The position numbers were made by a program, and so were the translations under genes. Shown one piece after another: positions 8,524 to 17,531 of a DNA stretch of 64,000 nt. The first letter of the stretch is position 1; the number at the start of each line of letters is the position of its first letter. A model generated the notes under the pieces. That model saw only the letters and a list, made by a program, of their open reading frames with translations, did not search any database and was not told the origin of the DNA. Source of the DNA: Bradyrhizobium diazoefficiens (GTDB lineage: Bacteria > Pseudomonadota > Alphaproteobacteria > Rhizobiales > Xanthobacteraceae). The stretch lies in NCBI RefSeq assembly GCF_016616885.1, contig NZ_CP067102.1, positions 6,910,501 to 6,974,500 of the forward strand, read 5' to 3'.

Positions 8524-9139
8524 ATGAACGATGCAGCGCCTCCGGCTTCCCCGCCGATCAAGGACACGATCGACGCGAACTCCGGCCGGTTCGAGTTCTC
8601 AAGCAGACGCTCACGCTCGGGCTCGCCGGTATCGGCGGCGTGGCGGCGCTCTTCACCGACCCGTCGCGCGTTCCGAGCGACACGTTCTTGAAGTGGGTGC
8701 TGGTACTGGCCGGCGCCGGGCTGGTCTTCGTCGTGGCCTTCGCCGTCATGGGACTCTCGGCCTACGCCAATCTGCTGACCGTCAGCGCGAAGATATCTCA
8801 GAACACGAAGGACGTCGAAAAATATCCGAAGGGCGTACGCGATCACGCGCGCGTCGTAATCATCGCGCTTTCGGTGGCGCTGGCCGGTACGGTCACGTTC
8901 GCGATCAACCGGCTGTTCGCGCCGCCGACCACGCCCGAAGGCGCGGTCACGACCGCCGCCGGTTTCGTCGCCAAGGAAACGAAGCTCACTACCGACATGA
9001 TCCATTTCGACAGGATGGAAGCCGACAGCGACGCCTACGTCGTGACGTTCTCGGTGCCGACGACCGGCAATGGCTTTACCGTCGCGTCGCGAAGAAGGTC
9101 GGTAGCGTCGCCCAGGCCACGCAGCAGAAGAAGCGCTAG
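8524..9139 (+). pseudogene. Two-helix membrane protein, frameshifted
   Basis: ATG 8524 begins MNDAAPPASPPIKDTIDANS; after a frame change near 8596 the text continues TLTLGLAGIGGVAALFTDPS with hydrophobic segments around VLVLAGAGLVFVVAFAVMG and VVIIALSVALAGTVTFAI. A second change near 9072 restores a Lys/Arg-rich end, KKVGSVAQATQQKKR, stopping at 9139. Predicted inner-membrane protein of ~200 residues with a soluble C-terminal domain. Family unknown. Confidence 0.45.
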
Positions 9140-9217
9140 CGGAGCAGCCTAAAACAATCTCGTCACCAAACTGCTCCGCAGAAACAAAATTGTCACCTCG
9201 AAAACAGGATTGTCACC
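9139..9217. repeat. Three spaced repeats resembling an orphan IS21-type end
   Basis: Three copies of a motif close to GAAAACAAAATTGTCACC occur at 9152-9167, 9181-9197 and 9200-9217. The first lies between 9-bp inverted arms GCGGAGCAG (9139-9147) and CTGCTCCGC (9171-9179). Spaced terminal repeats of this shape are typical of IS21-family ends, as seen at both ends of the complete element at 27909-33022, but there is no transposase next to them. Confidence 0.5.
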
Positions 9218-9384
9218 GTGCTCGCTGCGGCGACCGATCCGACGATGATCGGCATAGTTGCGGCGACCCACGGCCATCGCTATATTCTGCGCGGGTTCGC
9301 CACCTTTGTCGCCGGCTCAGACGGCTTCCAGAGCAGTGTTGCACGCGCGCATCTCGTCGCCGTCGGTAGCCGAGCCACCGGGCC

Positions 9385-9740
9385 AATTGCGTTTCTGGCA
9401 AATTGGAGGGGGCTCCGGGTGACTGCGTCCACGATGTCTGGTGCCGGAAAGACCAAAAGCTCCCCGTGGCTTTTCAGGTCATGCTCGACGAAGCGATGGT
9501 CTGGACTGGCTTTCTCGCCGATGTGTTCTCGTTAGAGAGCCCATTATTGAGTGGACCAGTAAGTCGACAACCGAGATCCCGTTCTCCATTCCCGAACTTC
9601 AGCTTTTCTACAAAGCCAGGGATCCATGTCCGACAGACGAACTCGACTTCGCAGCCGCATTGCCATTGCTGAACGCTTCCCAAATTGCGTGGCTAACCGC
9701 GGACTGCTTGCAAGACCCTAGTTCGTTCGAAGCGATATGG
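9385..9740 (+). pseudogene. Nucleotidyltransferase-like (aminoglycoside adenylyltransferase type) remnant
   Basis: Pieces in two frames read DCVHDVWCRKDQKLPVAFQV and then PFSIPELQLFYKARDPCPTD, ELDFAAALPLLNASQIAWL. This is the C-terminal half of a nucleotidyltransferase family in which 'HDVWCR..', 'PE(I/V)QLL-KA' and 'D-DF--LP-L' recur. The N-terminal catalytic Asp motif is not seen and several frameshifts are present. The stretch 9218-9384 before it holds nothing I can assign. Confidence 0.4.
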
Positions 9741-9817
9741 GATTGCCGGAATGCCGGCCACCCTGTAAACGATCCCGGCACGCCGTTCGGCCCCCTTTCA
9801 GCGATTGCCCGCGGCGG

Positions 9818-9893
9818 GGGCCTGTAGCTCAATGGTTAGAGCCGGCCGCTCATAACGGTCTGGTTGCAGGTTCGAGTCCTGCCGGGCCCACCA
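9818..9893 (+). tRNA. tRNA with CAU anticodon (Met elongator or Ile2)
   Basis: A complete 76-nt cloverleaf with encoded CCA. Acceptor GGGCCTG pairs with CGGGCCC; D arm GCTC/GAGC; anticodon stem GGCCG/CGGTC with loop CTCATAA; T arm GCAGG-TTCGAGT-CCTGC. A CAU anticodon with this body is either elongator tRNA-Met or the lysidine-modified tRNA-Ile2; sequence alone does not decide. It lies between the decayed block and the intact 10-25 kb defence island, a typical position for an island insertion site. Confidence 0.93.
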
Positions 9894-9920
9894 AGAATAT
9901 CAGTGACTATGCGGCCACTT

Positions 9921-9990
9921 TGAAAACGACTCGATTTCCGCTTTAAGAACGACTCGATTTCGTTTTGAAAACGACTCGATCTCAGATCCC
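9921..9990. repeat. Three tandem repeats 28 nt after the tRNA
   Basis: Copies of a motif near TGAAAACGACTCGATTTCCG start at 9921, 9944 and 9966 (22-23 bp apart). The motif resembles the 5.9-6.2 kb array if CTCG is inserted into its centre (GAACGA-ctcg-ATTTCCGC). It may be another orphan IS21-type end or an integration scar next to the tRNA. Confidence 0.6.
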
Positions 9991-10014
9991 ACTGACCCGA
10001 CTGTCGAATTTCGT

Positions 10015-10054
10015 CTCGGTTTTTTCGCCGATTTTTGAGCGCGAAAAAACCGAG
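10015..10054. terminator. Perfect 14-bp hairpin with A/T-rich arms
   Basis: CTCGGTTTTTTCGC (10015-10028) and GCGAAAAAACCGAG (10041-10054) are exact reverse complements around a 12-nt loop. Because the arms carry T6/A6 it could stop transcription in both directions, or be a protein-binding palindrome. It separates the tRNA side from the defence island. Confidence 0.5.
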
Positions 10055-10107
10055 GGGGGTCCTTTTCATCTCAACGCACGTTTAGCGCCGGCCAGATTCG
10101 CGCCGCT

Positions 10108-11001
10108 GTGACCATGTTGCGCACAATTGCTCACCTGGTACGCTACCCTGTGGGCACAGAATTGAACGCAAGCCGAAACGAGATAGCCGGGACGCCGTGG
10201 TCGGAGGACGAGGTCTCCGCCGTCGTGGAGAGTTATTTCCGAATGCTGGCCCTTGAGAGGGCAGGCACTCCATACAACAAGTCGGAGAACCGACGCCGAC
10301 TGATGGAGGTCGTCGGTCGATCGGAGGGCTCGATCGAGCGCAAGCTACAGAATGTGTCCGCAGTCCTGGACGTGTTGGGCGCTCAGTGGATCAACGGTTA
10401 CAAGCCGCTGGCGCATTACCAAGACGCCCTCGTCGGAGCCGTGGCGCACGCGGTTGCAAGGGCGCCTAGCTTTCTCGATCCTGGGAATGTGGGCACACCG
10501 CCGTCGGACGAGACCGCGATCTTGGTACCAGCGCCGCCCCTGCGCGATCCGGGCGAGACGTTAACGCCGGCCGTCCGGCGGCTAGTCGGAAAATTCGATC
10601 CAGCCGAGCGGGACGCCAGAAATCGTGAGCTGGGAAAGGCCGGCGAGAGGTTCGTCGTGGGGTTCGAGCGTGACCGCCTCCGTCGGGCCGGGCGCGACGA
10701 CTTGGCAAATGACGTCCGGTGGGTCTCCGACCTGGATGGCGATGGGTTTGGGTATGATGTCAAATCCTTCGAGCCAGACGGCCAGGAGCGACTATTGGAG
10801 ATCAAAACGACCTGCGGTCATGAGCGCACCGCCTTCTGGCTCACCAGACGAGAGATCGACATCGCCGCGGAGAACAGTGAGATTTATCGGATCCTGAGAG
10901 TCTTCCACTTCCGCAACCGCGCGCAAATGTTCGAAATCGACCCGCCACTGGAGGAAGGTCTCCTGATTACTCCCACGACCTTCCTTGCTGCTCCGAGATA
11001 G
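10108..11001 (+). CDS. DUF3883 (restriction-nuclease-like) protein
   Basis: The N-terminal half (SEDEVSAVVESYFRMLALE, YNKSENRRRLMEVVGRSEGS, IERKLQNVSAVL) is a helical module often found ahead of nuclease domains. The C-terminal half is DUF3883: RNRELGKAGERFVVGFE, then GFGYDVKSFE and RLLEIKTT, giving the D...E-x-K core of a PD-(D/E)XK-like fold. It probably recognises or cuts DNA as a partner of the methylase 190 nt downstream. The start is uncertain: GTG 10108, ATG 10114, GTG 10150 and TTG 10162 are all in frame, and family alignment would favour one of the later ones. First gene of the intact island. Confidence 0.75.
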   Translation: MTMLRTIAHLVRYPVGTELNASRNEIAGTPWSEDEVSAVVESYFRMLALERAGTPYNKSENRRRLMEVVGRSEGSIERKLQNVSAVLDVLGAQWINGYKPLAHYQDALVGAVAHAVARAPSFLDPGNVGTPPSDETAILVPAPPLRDPGETLTPAVRRLVGKFDPAERDARNRELGKAGERFVVGFERDRLRRAGRDDLANDVRWVSDLDGDGFGYDVKSFEPDGQERLLEIKTTCGHERTAFWLTRREIDIAAENSEIYRILRVFHFRNRAQMFEIDPPLEEGLLITPTTFLAAPR

Positions 11002-11192
11002 CAGTTTAGCGGCCGTTCTTCCCTCATGCCGATCGCACCAGACTTGGTTAACCATCTTGGGACACCATAATCGCAGATGGATGTCGATTCATTCGTGAAG
11101 AGCGAAGGAAGCGGTTCACAACCAAGCCGGCTGCGTTGACACTTACCAGCTTTCGCTTGAGCTTGATTCGTGAGTGCGACGACTTTTCGGCG

Positions 11193-12374
11193 ATGGCCGA
11201 GTCCGAGGGGGATATGCCGACAGCCGTCTCGTTATTCAGTGGTGCCGGAGGATTCTGCGAAGGCGTTCGCCTCGCGGGGTTTAAGCTGGCATGCGCGGTC
11301 GAGATGGACAAATACGCTGTGCAGACGCATGGCGCCAACTTCCCCAAGGTACCCATGTTCAGCGGGGACGTGTCCCGCTTTCTACTGGAAGCCCAGCCAG
11401 GCGTTCCTTCCAAGCGCGATCTCATCGACAGCGACGTTGACTTGGTCTTCGGCGGGCCGCCGTGTCAGGGCTTCAGCCAGATCGGACCAAGGGACCTGAA
11501 GGATCCCCGCAACCTTCTTTACCTGGAATTCGCGAGAGTGCTGAAGGCGCTCAAGCCGAAGGTCTTCGTAATGGAAAACGTGCCGAACATGGTCGCGATG
11601 AAAAACGGCCATTTCCGGGACCTCATCATTTCGGCACTGGGGAGCGCCGGGTATCGCAACACGATTCTGATCCCTTTGACGGCGTCAGAGTTCGGCGTGC
11701 CGCAGCACCGCCGACGCGTATTCTTCGTAGGGACAAGGGATGATCTGCCGGCGTCGGATGATTTGGCTGCGCAGTTCGGCCGCTACCTGGATGCCAGCCG
11801 TAGCGAACGTAAGATCACCGTCGACGAGGCGATCTCGGACCTACCCCGTTCCGTTTCCCTAGATGACGGCCCCCTGCCATATCCGAAACTGCGCCTGAAG
11901 AATCCCTCCGAGTTCCAGCGCGCCATGCGGCTGGATCTGGACAGCCCACTGGTGCCGAAACAGTGGAAGATCACGAATCTGAAGGGCGAACGATCCCTCT
12001 TCAATCATCACACCAAAGGAATCGAAAGCCGGAGAAAGCGCATCGTGAAGGCGCTCAAACCTGGCGCGGCCGGGGATTCGCTGCCCAAGTCACTCTGGGA
12101 CGGGTCTCGCCCCTACAAGTGGCGCCGGCTGCATCCTGATGAGCCGTCCTATACGATCCTCGCCCACATGCAGCGAGACCTCTCGGAGTGGATCCACCCC
12201 AAACACGACCGCTGGATCACCGTGCGCGAGGCCGCAAGGCTGCAATCGTTCCACGACGGCTTCGTTTTCGTGGGCAGCGAGCGCCAACAGCTCAAACAAG
12301 TCGGTAATGCGGTCCCCCCGCTGCTCGGCTACGCCGTGGCGTCGGCGGCAAGGAAGCTCTTGAGAGCCATCTAG
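11193..12374 (+). CDS. C5 cytosine DNA methyltransferase (DruM-like)
   Basis: A complete m5C methylase of ~393 residues. Motif I SLFSGAGGFCEG near residue 14, motif IV GGPPCQGFSQIG near 87 (catalytic Cys), motif VI MENVPNM near 127, motif VIII QHRRRVFFVGT near 170, and motifs IX-X at the end (REAARLQSF, QVGNAVPPLLGYAVA). It transfers methyl from SAM to cytosine, so it would mark self DNA for the helicase/nuclease genes that follow. Start: the frame is open to TTG 11136, but ATG 11193 or ATG 11214 (GAGGGG just before) fit family starts. A 20-codon ORF, 11077-11139, lies in the leader and may be chance. Confidence 0.88.
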   Translation: MAESEGDMPTAVSLFSGAGGFCEGVRLAGFKLACAVEMDKYAVQTHGANFPKVPMFSGDVSRFLLEAQPGVPSKRDLIDSDVDLVFGGPPCQGFSQIGPRDLKDPRNLLYLEFARVLKALKPKVFVMENVPNMVAMKNGHFRDLIISALGSAGYRNTILIPLTASEFGVPQHRRRVFFVGTRDDLPASDDLAAQFGRYLDASRSERKITVDEAISDLPRSVSLDDGPLPYPKLRLKNPSEFQRAMRLDLDSPLVPKQWKITNLKGERSLFNHHTKGIESRRKRIVKALKPGAAGDSLPKSLWDGSRPYKWRRLHPDEPSYTILAHMQRDLSEWIHPKHDRWITVREAARLQSFHDGFVFVGSERQQLKQVGNAVPPLLGYAVASAARKLLRAI

Positions 12375-12386
12375 GATTCGTACCTC

Positions 12387-12412
12387 AAGGATTGGAACGA
12401 GCGCCAATCCTT
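12387..12412 (+). terminator. Hairpin between methylase and large P-loop gene
   Basis: AAGGATTGG (12387-12395) pairs exactly with CCAATCCTT (12404-12412) around an 8-nt loop, followed by a pyrimidine-rich but interrupted stretch. It may be an inefficient terminator that separates the expression of the methylase from that of the effector genes. Confidence 0.4.
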
Positions 12413-12567
12413 CAATTTCCTCTTTCCCCCAAAGTTCTGATTCAAATCGCAGAAATCGGTTGTAGCGCTTTTCGGCGTGTGCCTAAACTAAACCTCAACC
12501 AAGAAAATTGCCCGGGCAGGGGGCAAAAATTGAGCCAGACAGAACGGAAGTGGGTCGGCGGCTGACG

Positions 12568-15500
12568 ATGATCATCCTCGACCCCACACAGACTCTCGCG
12601 CTGCGCAAGTCCGCATCCGGACCCGTCGACGTCACGGGCCGAGGCGGGACGGGCAAGTCTGTGCTCGCGAACGCAATCGCGTCGGACGCAGCACGCGCGG
12701 GCAAGGCTTGCCTTCTGGTCGGGGCAAGCTCAATCCTTGACCGCCCGATTGGCTATGCGGTGATCCGCGAGGTCCATCGGGTTCTCACGGATAGGGCACA
12801 ACTCACTCATCTGCCCAGCTCGTCCGGGCCGCGGCCACCGCAGGAGGCCGATCCCATCGAAGCGCGCATGCGGTCAAATCCTGCCGCGGCGCGCGTTGCC
12901 GCCCGTACACTTCAACAGGCGCAGGAAATCGCCAAGGTGCATGGCCTGACCCCGGCCGAGGTAGAAGAAAGCATCGTTTCCGAACGAACGCTCACCAGCC
13001 AGGCGACGAATTCTCTTTCCTTAGCGACGCAAGACGCCTCTCGGATCGCCGACATGCTCTGGTCGGGGAATGCCAGAACCGGCCGCACCTTGAAGGATGT
13101 CGATGAAGTCGTTGCAGGCCGTCCCGTCGAGGTGCCGCCGAACGAAGAAGCCTTGGGCCTGATTGTGGCGAATGATCGGGAGTACGAAGTAGCTCTCACC
13201 AAGCTCGTTTCGAGGCGGCAGGAGGCCAAGGAAGAACGCCAAGTCTCCGGAGCGGTAGCGAGCCTGCTCCGCCCCCGGTCCTCCGACAAAACTCTTTCCG
13301 AATACCACAAGTACGCGTCATTCATGGCGCGAACAGTGGCGAGCGCAATCACGCTCATCAAGAGGCACGCAAATTTCGAGGCAGCTCTCACCGCAGCCAA
13401 TGGAAACGATGCTGCCAAGGCCATCGAATACTTCATGCGCATGCGGCCCAATCAAGGGGTGGGCGCCGCCGTAAAGACTTTTGAAGCTGCCCTGCAGGAC
13501 TACCGTCACGACGTCGCTTTGCTCGAGCCGCTTCTGGCTGGATACGGAAACCGCACACTCGGAAGCTTCGGGCCGGGCGCCACCGCGCAAGATGACTTGC
13601 CGCAGCACGACATCGGCTCCTTGGTCCAGAAACTCCGCGAGGCTCGGTACGCCGCTCGGCACCTCCCTGCCCACCTCGGAACCCTGCGCGCGGCCCTTCC
13701 CAAGTCTCTGTTCGAACGCATCCGTAACGCTCCCATTGAGGAAGCACCCACGGTTGTCGGCACCGCGGGCGCGCCGGACCCACGATCGAAGGCTGCGGGC
13801 GACCTCAGGCAGCTTCGGGATCTGTTTGCGAGCACTGGTTTCGGCGATTTACTCAAAGCTCCGGAGGACTTCGCGCGGCTGATCGAGCAGGCCGCGGCGG
13901 AAAAGGTGGATGACCAGCCATCCGACCCTTCACCCAGCCCCGAAGTGCTGGATCTGTTGCTGGAATTCACCACCATGGTGGAGACGCAGCCGGCACTCGC
14001 ATGGCCGGCTTCTGTAACGCGGGCGAAAACCGCTCGCGAGGCCGTTGAAGCGATCCATCGCGGGCGTTTCGACGTCGTGGTTGTCGATGACGCAGCGCTT
14101 CTTTCTGCGGAGCAGACGGGAGAAATTCAGCGATCCGGCGCAACCGTGCATCGCCTCGGCCTGGCTTCCGAGTACGATGCGATGTCGCTCGAAATCCCAC
14201 ACCGACAGACCGAGGCTGCAGTCGCTGCGGCGGCTTCCGGGCAGCCTGGCCGGTGGCTGGGGGCTCCCGGCGGTCTCGGCGTTGTCGTTCGCACGGATCC
14301 GGCACTCAGCCTAGCCCAACTGTCAGGAGCGGCCGGCCGTCTTGTTTCCGAACTGTTCAGGCGCGGCTGCAGCGCCACGCTTTCGTCAAGCGGACAGGCT
14401 GCCGACATCATCGTCGCGGTTGCAGATGAACTTAGAGACGCCGATCTCACTGCGGCTGCAGAAAACGCTGCCCAGGGAGTTGTCGCGCTTTGCCGGGCGG
14501 ACGGACGCTCGCCCACTGCCTCCATCGAGCAAAGCCCGACCGCCGACGTGAAATCCGCCCAAGCTCTGGGATGGAGCATCTCTCGTTCAACTATCGAAGG
14601 AACGGTCGTCGAGAAGGACGGCCGGCTCACGGCGCTTCTCAACGAAGCGGTTGCGGCATCTCCACGCGATGAGACCATAGCCGACGTCTGTCGTCGGCTG
14701 GAGATTTTGGGCTGGCGCCCGGTCGTAGTCTGGAATGGCGCGGAACGCAGCTCCCACGATCTCGGAAATCTGCTCGCAACTCACTCAGTCGCGACCGCCC
14801 CCAACCCGATCCGGAAGATCGTCGACGAATTTGATCTGCATGATCCCTCTCCATCCGGCGGCGGCTCTTCTCCGGATAGCGGCGATCAACAATCCGACGC
14901 TACCGGACCTGGCGAGGCCACAACGAGCTCGCCTCTTCCAGTCGACGCCACTGCCGACGTTGCTGCAACTCTCCCCGAGAATGATGCCGGCCAGAGCGAC
15001 CCCGAAAACCTGACCGCAGAGGCCGCCTCAAGCATCTCGGCCGAATGTCCCGATTATTCTTCGGCTTCCGAGACTGCCGATGCCGCCGCGTCCGAAGAGC
15101 AACAAGAAGGCTCTTTCGATGGAGCCGGCCAACCGCTGGAGCGCGAGTCGCCCCCTTCGCAGGGCACCGAGAATGCAGTCCGTGCTGACGCGGCCCCTCC
15201 CGACCTGTCTCCAAGTGACGGCCGGGAACATTCGGAGAGCGAAGCTGCTGCCGTCGAGACGGCCACGGCGGTTGACGAAGCTAGGGGCGAAGACTCGGCT
15301 GAGAAGGCTTCCGGACAGCTTACCAAGGAAAGCGGCGCGCTTGCGCCGGCTATCCCGCGCCAGCAGGCAATCTTCCGGGACAGGAGAGGCGCCCGAAAGC
15401 CATCTGCTCAAAAGGACTCGGACGCGCCCCAGCGAGAACGCCGGGCGGCTCGCTTGCGGCAAGCCGATGCGCGACTGCGGCTCCTGGTGGATCGAATAAG

Positions 15501-16662
15501 AAAGCGTGTCGGGCTGGCCGTCGTACTGCTCAAACCCGAGGGGTTTCCGGAAGAAGCGGACATCGACGGCACCTCCGTGCTGGCCTTCGAGTCGCGTTAC
15601 GACGATATCGACCAAGAATGGAGCAACGTTCTCCTCGACGATGAATTCCGCTTGAGAGATGGCGCGCAAGGCCTCGAATGGATCCGAGGCGCGAGACCCT
15701 TCCATCTCTTCGCCGGGCTGCCGGGCGAGACGGGCCTAATGTCGATATCCGCCGCGCCGCTGGCCGGCGATTGCACGATCGTATGCCGCGCCAGAGACAT
15801 CGAAGCGATTGCGGCTGCAGCGGCCGAAGCGGGATCGCCGGAGCTCAGACGGCTGGGGGACTTCGAAGGAATCCCTTCCGAGTGGGTGGTACTGGAAGGC
15901 TATGCGCCCGTCCGGGCTTTGACCGACCTGCCGGAATGGCTCAAGCCACTGGATCCCGGCGCCAACATAGTCATCGCACTTTCCGACAGCTTCGAAGTCC
16001 GGCACGCAACCTACGCCGAGGGGGGCGCGCCTTTCGTACGGATCGAGGGAATGCCCGGCAACTGCCAAGTGTTCATCGACGATGCGCCGGCAGAGAGACA
16101 AGAAGACGGAAGCTGGACCGCCCCGGGCTGGGATGCGCCCGGACAGCATCGCGTCATGGTCGTTCCAGGGCCTTCGCGCAGCTATAACGTCATGCCCGAT
16201 CCAGCTCGCTGCAATGGCTGGGAACCATGGAGTGCTCATGACAACGTGGTGCCGCTGCTGTCCGGATCGGCAGCCGTTTGCGGGGCGATGGTATTCTGCC
16301 CGGACGGCCGAACGGTGCTCGCTACCGAGCCCGCGTCGAGCGTCATAGCGCTCGGCGTGCAACATGAGATTAATTCCCTAGCGGTCCGAAGAGACGCACC
16401 TGCGGCGATCGCCGCGCTCCCATTCGAGCCGCTTTTCGCGATCCTCTCCTCCGGCGGACGAAGAGACAGTAACAGGATCCTGGCGCTCGACTTCCCGGCC
16501 ACCGCCGCCAAACACAAACCGCGAAAATTCGACAACCGCTGGGTTTCGACGATCCGAGAGATGGCCGCGCGCCGCGTTCCGGTACGGCCGGCAACGCCGG
16601 CCGCCAAGGCGGCCTGGCGTTCGATCACCAAGGAGGCTAGACGGTGGAGGCGCGTTCGATGA
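12568..16662 (+). CDS. Large P-loop NTPase-like defence protein (DruF position)
   Basis: 1364 residues from ATG 12568. A Walker A motif GRGGTGKS is at residues 24-31, right after MIILDPTQTLALRKSA, as in UvrD/PIF1-like helicases; DVVVVDDAALLS near 501 fits a Walker B. Between them are long helical regions (~100-480). Residues ~758-955 form a disordered Ser/Ala/Glu/Pro-rich linker with no hydrophobic core. The last ~400 residues are beta-rich and unassigned (KRVGLAVVLLKPEGF, HRVMVVPGPSRSYNV). It overlaps the next gene by ATGA, so the two are translated together. Position between methylase and DUF1998 helicase corresponds to DruF/DruG in type II Druantia; I have not shown homology. An in-frame TTG at 12508 is a weaker start. 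Confidence 0.75.
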   Translation: MIILDPTQTLALRKSASGPVDVTGRGGTGKSVLANAIASDAARAGKACLLVGASSILDRPIGYAVIREVHRVLTDRAQLTHLPSSSGPRPPQEADPIEARMRSNPAAARVAARTLQQAQEIAKVHGLTPAEVEESIVSERTLTSQATNSLSLATQDASRIADMLWSGNARTGRTLKDVDEVVAGRPVEVPPNEEALGLIVANDREYEVALTKLVSRRQEAKEERQVSGAVASLLRPRSSDKTLSEYHKYASFMARTVASAITLIKRHANFEAALTAANGNDAAKAIEYFMRMRPNQGVGAAVKTFEAALQDYRHDVALLEPLLAGYGNRTLGSFGPGATAQDDLPQHDIGSLVQKLREARYAARHLPAHLGTLRAALPKSLFERIRNAPIEEAPTVVGTAGAPDPRSKAAGDLRQLRDLFASTGFGDLLKAPEDFARLIEQAAAEKVDDQPSDPSPSPEVLDLLLEFTTMVETQPALAWPASVTRAKTAREAVEAIHRGRFDVVVVDDAALLSAEQTGEIQRSGATVHRLGLASEYDAMSLEIPHRQTEAAVAAAASGQPGRWLGAPGGLGVVVRTDPALSLAQLSGAAGRLVSELFRRGCSATLSSSGQAADIIVAVADELRDADLTAAAENAAQGVVALCRADGRSPTASIEQSPTADVKSAQALGWSISRSTIEGTVVEKDGRLTALLNEAVAASPRDETIADVCRRLEILGWRPVVVWNGAERSSHDLGNLLATHSVATAPNPIRKIVDEFDLHDPSPSGGGSSPDSGDQQSDATGPGEATTSSPLPVDATADVAATLPENDAGQSDPENLTAEAASSISAECPDYSSASETADAAASEEQQEGSFDGAGQPLERESPPSQGTENAVRADAAPPDLSPSDGREHSESEAAAVETATAVDEARGEDSAEKASGQLTKESGALAPAIPRQQAIFRDRRGARKPSAQKDSDAPQRERRAARLRQADARLRLLVDRIRKRVGLAVVLLKPEGFPEEADIDGTSVLAFESRYDDIDQEWSNVLLDDEFRLRDGAQGLEWIRGARPFHLFAGLPGETGLMSISAAPLAGDCTIVCRARDIEAIAAAAAEAGSPELRRLGDFEGIPSEWVVLEGYAPVRALTDLPEWLKPLDPGANIVIALSDSFEVRHATYAEGGAPFVRIEGMPGNCQVFIDDAPAERQEDGSWTAPGWDAPGQHRVMVVPGPSRSYNVMPDPARCNGWEPWSAHDNVVPLLSGSAAVCGAMVFCPDGRTVLATEPASSVIALGVQHEINSLAVRRDAPAAIAALPFEPLFAILSSGGRRDSNRILALDFPATAAKHKPRKFDNRWVSTIREMAARRVPVRPATPAAKAAWRSITKEARRWRRVR

Positions 16663-17531
16663 CGGACCGCCTGCTCGAATGGCTCTCCTATCGCGGCAGC
16701 GGAAGAGCAAACGATCTCCCGGCCGATCTTCGGCCGGAAAGCCGCCCGTACCGCGCGATCGCCGACCTGGCCATCCTCGGCCATATCGAGCAGCAGCAGG
16801 ACGACCGCTGGCGGGTCGCCCCGCCCGTGCTCGCCGCGCTAGGCGACGGTTCGGAAGAGTTCGCGACCGCTGTGCTATGCGGAGCGAGAACCAGCGGCCT
16901 GACGGAGAAGCTGGCCTTGGCCTGCGCCGCCCACGGTGGCGCGCTCACGCGCATCCCGCAGCACAAGCGGCCGGACTGCATCCGCGTGAGTGCGGCGACG
17001 ACATCCGATCTATGCGCCATCGCAGCGGCGGCCGCGCTCAACTGGCAGCGAGACGCCGGGTTCACTCTGCTGGCCAGCCTTCCGACGATCTCGTCCTGGC
17101 CGCGCAGCAGCTGCCAGATGGTGTCCGGAAGGGTCAAAGGAGTCCGCAGGTTTTCCAAGTCCAAGCTGCAGTGGGTTGCTTCGGCTCTGGAGGAAACCCG
17201 CATGACGGACCGCGGGCTATTCCTGATTAAGCGGGACTACGACAGCATCGTCCTGCTCAAGGACGCGGCGGACTCCCAGTCGGAGATCGATCTGGCGGCT
17301 GGCCGTCTCGTCGTCGCGAAAGGCGCGAGGGAACTCCACATCGATCTCAAATCGCAGTCCCTGCGGTTGCCGTGGACACTGACTCCACCCGTGCTTGTCT
17401 CGCGCGCGCTGACGCTTTGTTCGGGGCTGCTGCCAGAAGTGTGGCGTGAACGCAAAGAGCTGGTCTTCCGCGGAGTGACAGGCCGAATGGCGCGGCTCGC
17501 GGCCGCGGTACTGGGATTGAGGATAGCATGA
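16659..17531 (+). CDS. Winged-helix-like accessory protein (DruG position)
   Basis: 290 residues from an ATG whose ATGA overlaps the preceding stop. The N-terminus (DRLLEWLSYRGSGRANDLPA, YRAIADLAILGHIEQQQDDR, WRVAPPVLAAL) looks like a winged helix with the usual helix-turn-helix and beta-hairpin 'W-V-P' ending. The remainder alternates helices and strands with no catalytic motif that I recognise. It ends in another ATGA overlap with the helicase gene. Likely an adaptor for DNA or helicase binding (inference from context only). Confidence 0.7.
   Translation: MTDRLLEWLSYRGSGRANDLPADLRPESRPYRAIADLAILGHIEQQQDDRWRVAPPVLAALGDGSEEFATAVLCGARTSGLTEKLALACAAHGGALTRIPQHKRPDCIRVSAATTSDLCAIAAAAALNWQRDAGFTLLASLPTISSWPRSSCQMVSGRVKGVRRFSKSKLQWVASALEETRMTDRGLFLIKRDYDSIVLLKDAADSQSEIDLAAGRLVVAKGARELHIDLKSQSLRLPWTLTPPVLVSRALTLCSGLLPEVWRERKELVFRGVTGRMARLAAAVLGLRIA

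Noticed and set aside
9836..10069. A 77-aa minus-strand ORF ending PGRTRTCNQTVMSGRL
   Set aside because: It is the antisense of the tRNA(CAU) and the repeats next to it; this peptide is a well-known artefact of translating across tRNA genes.
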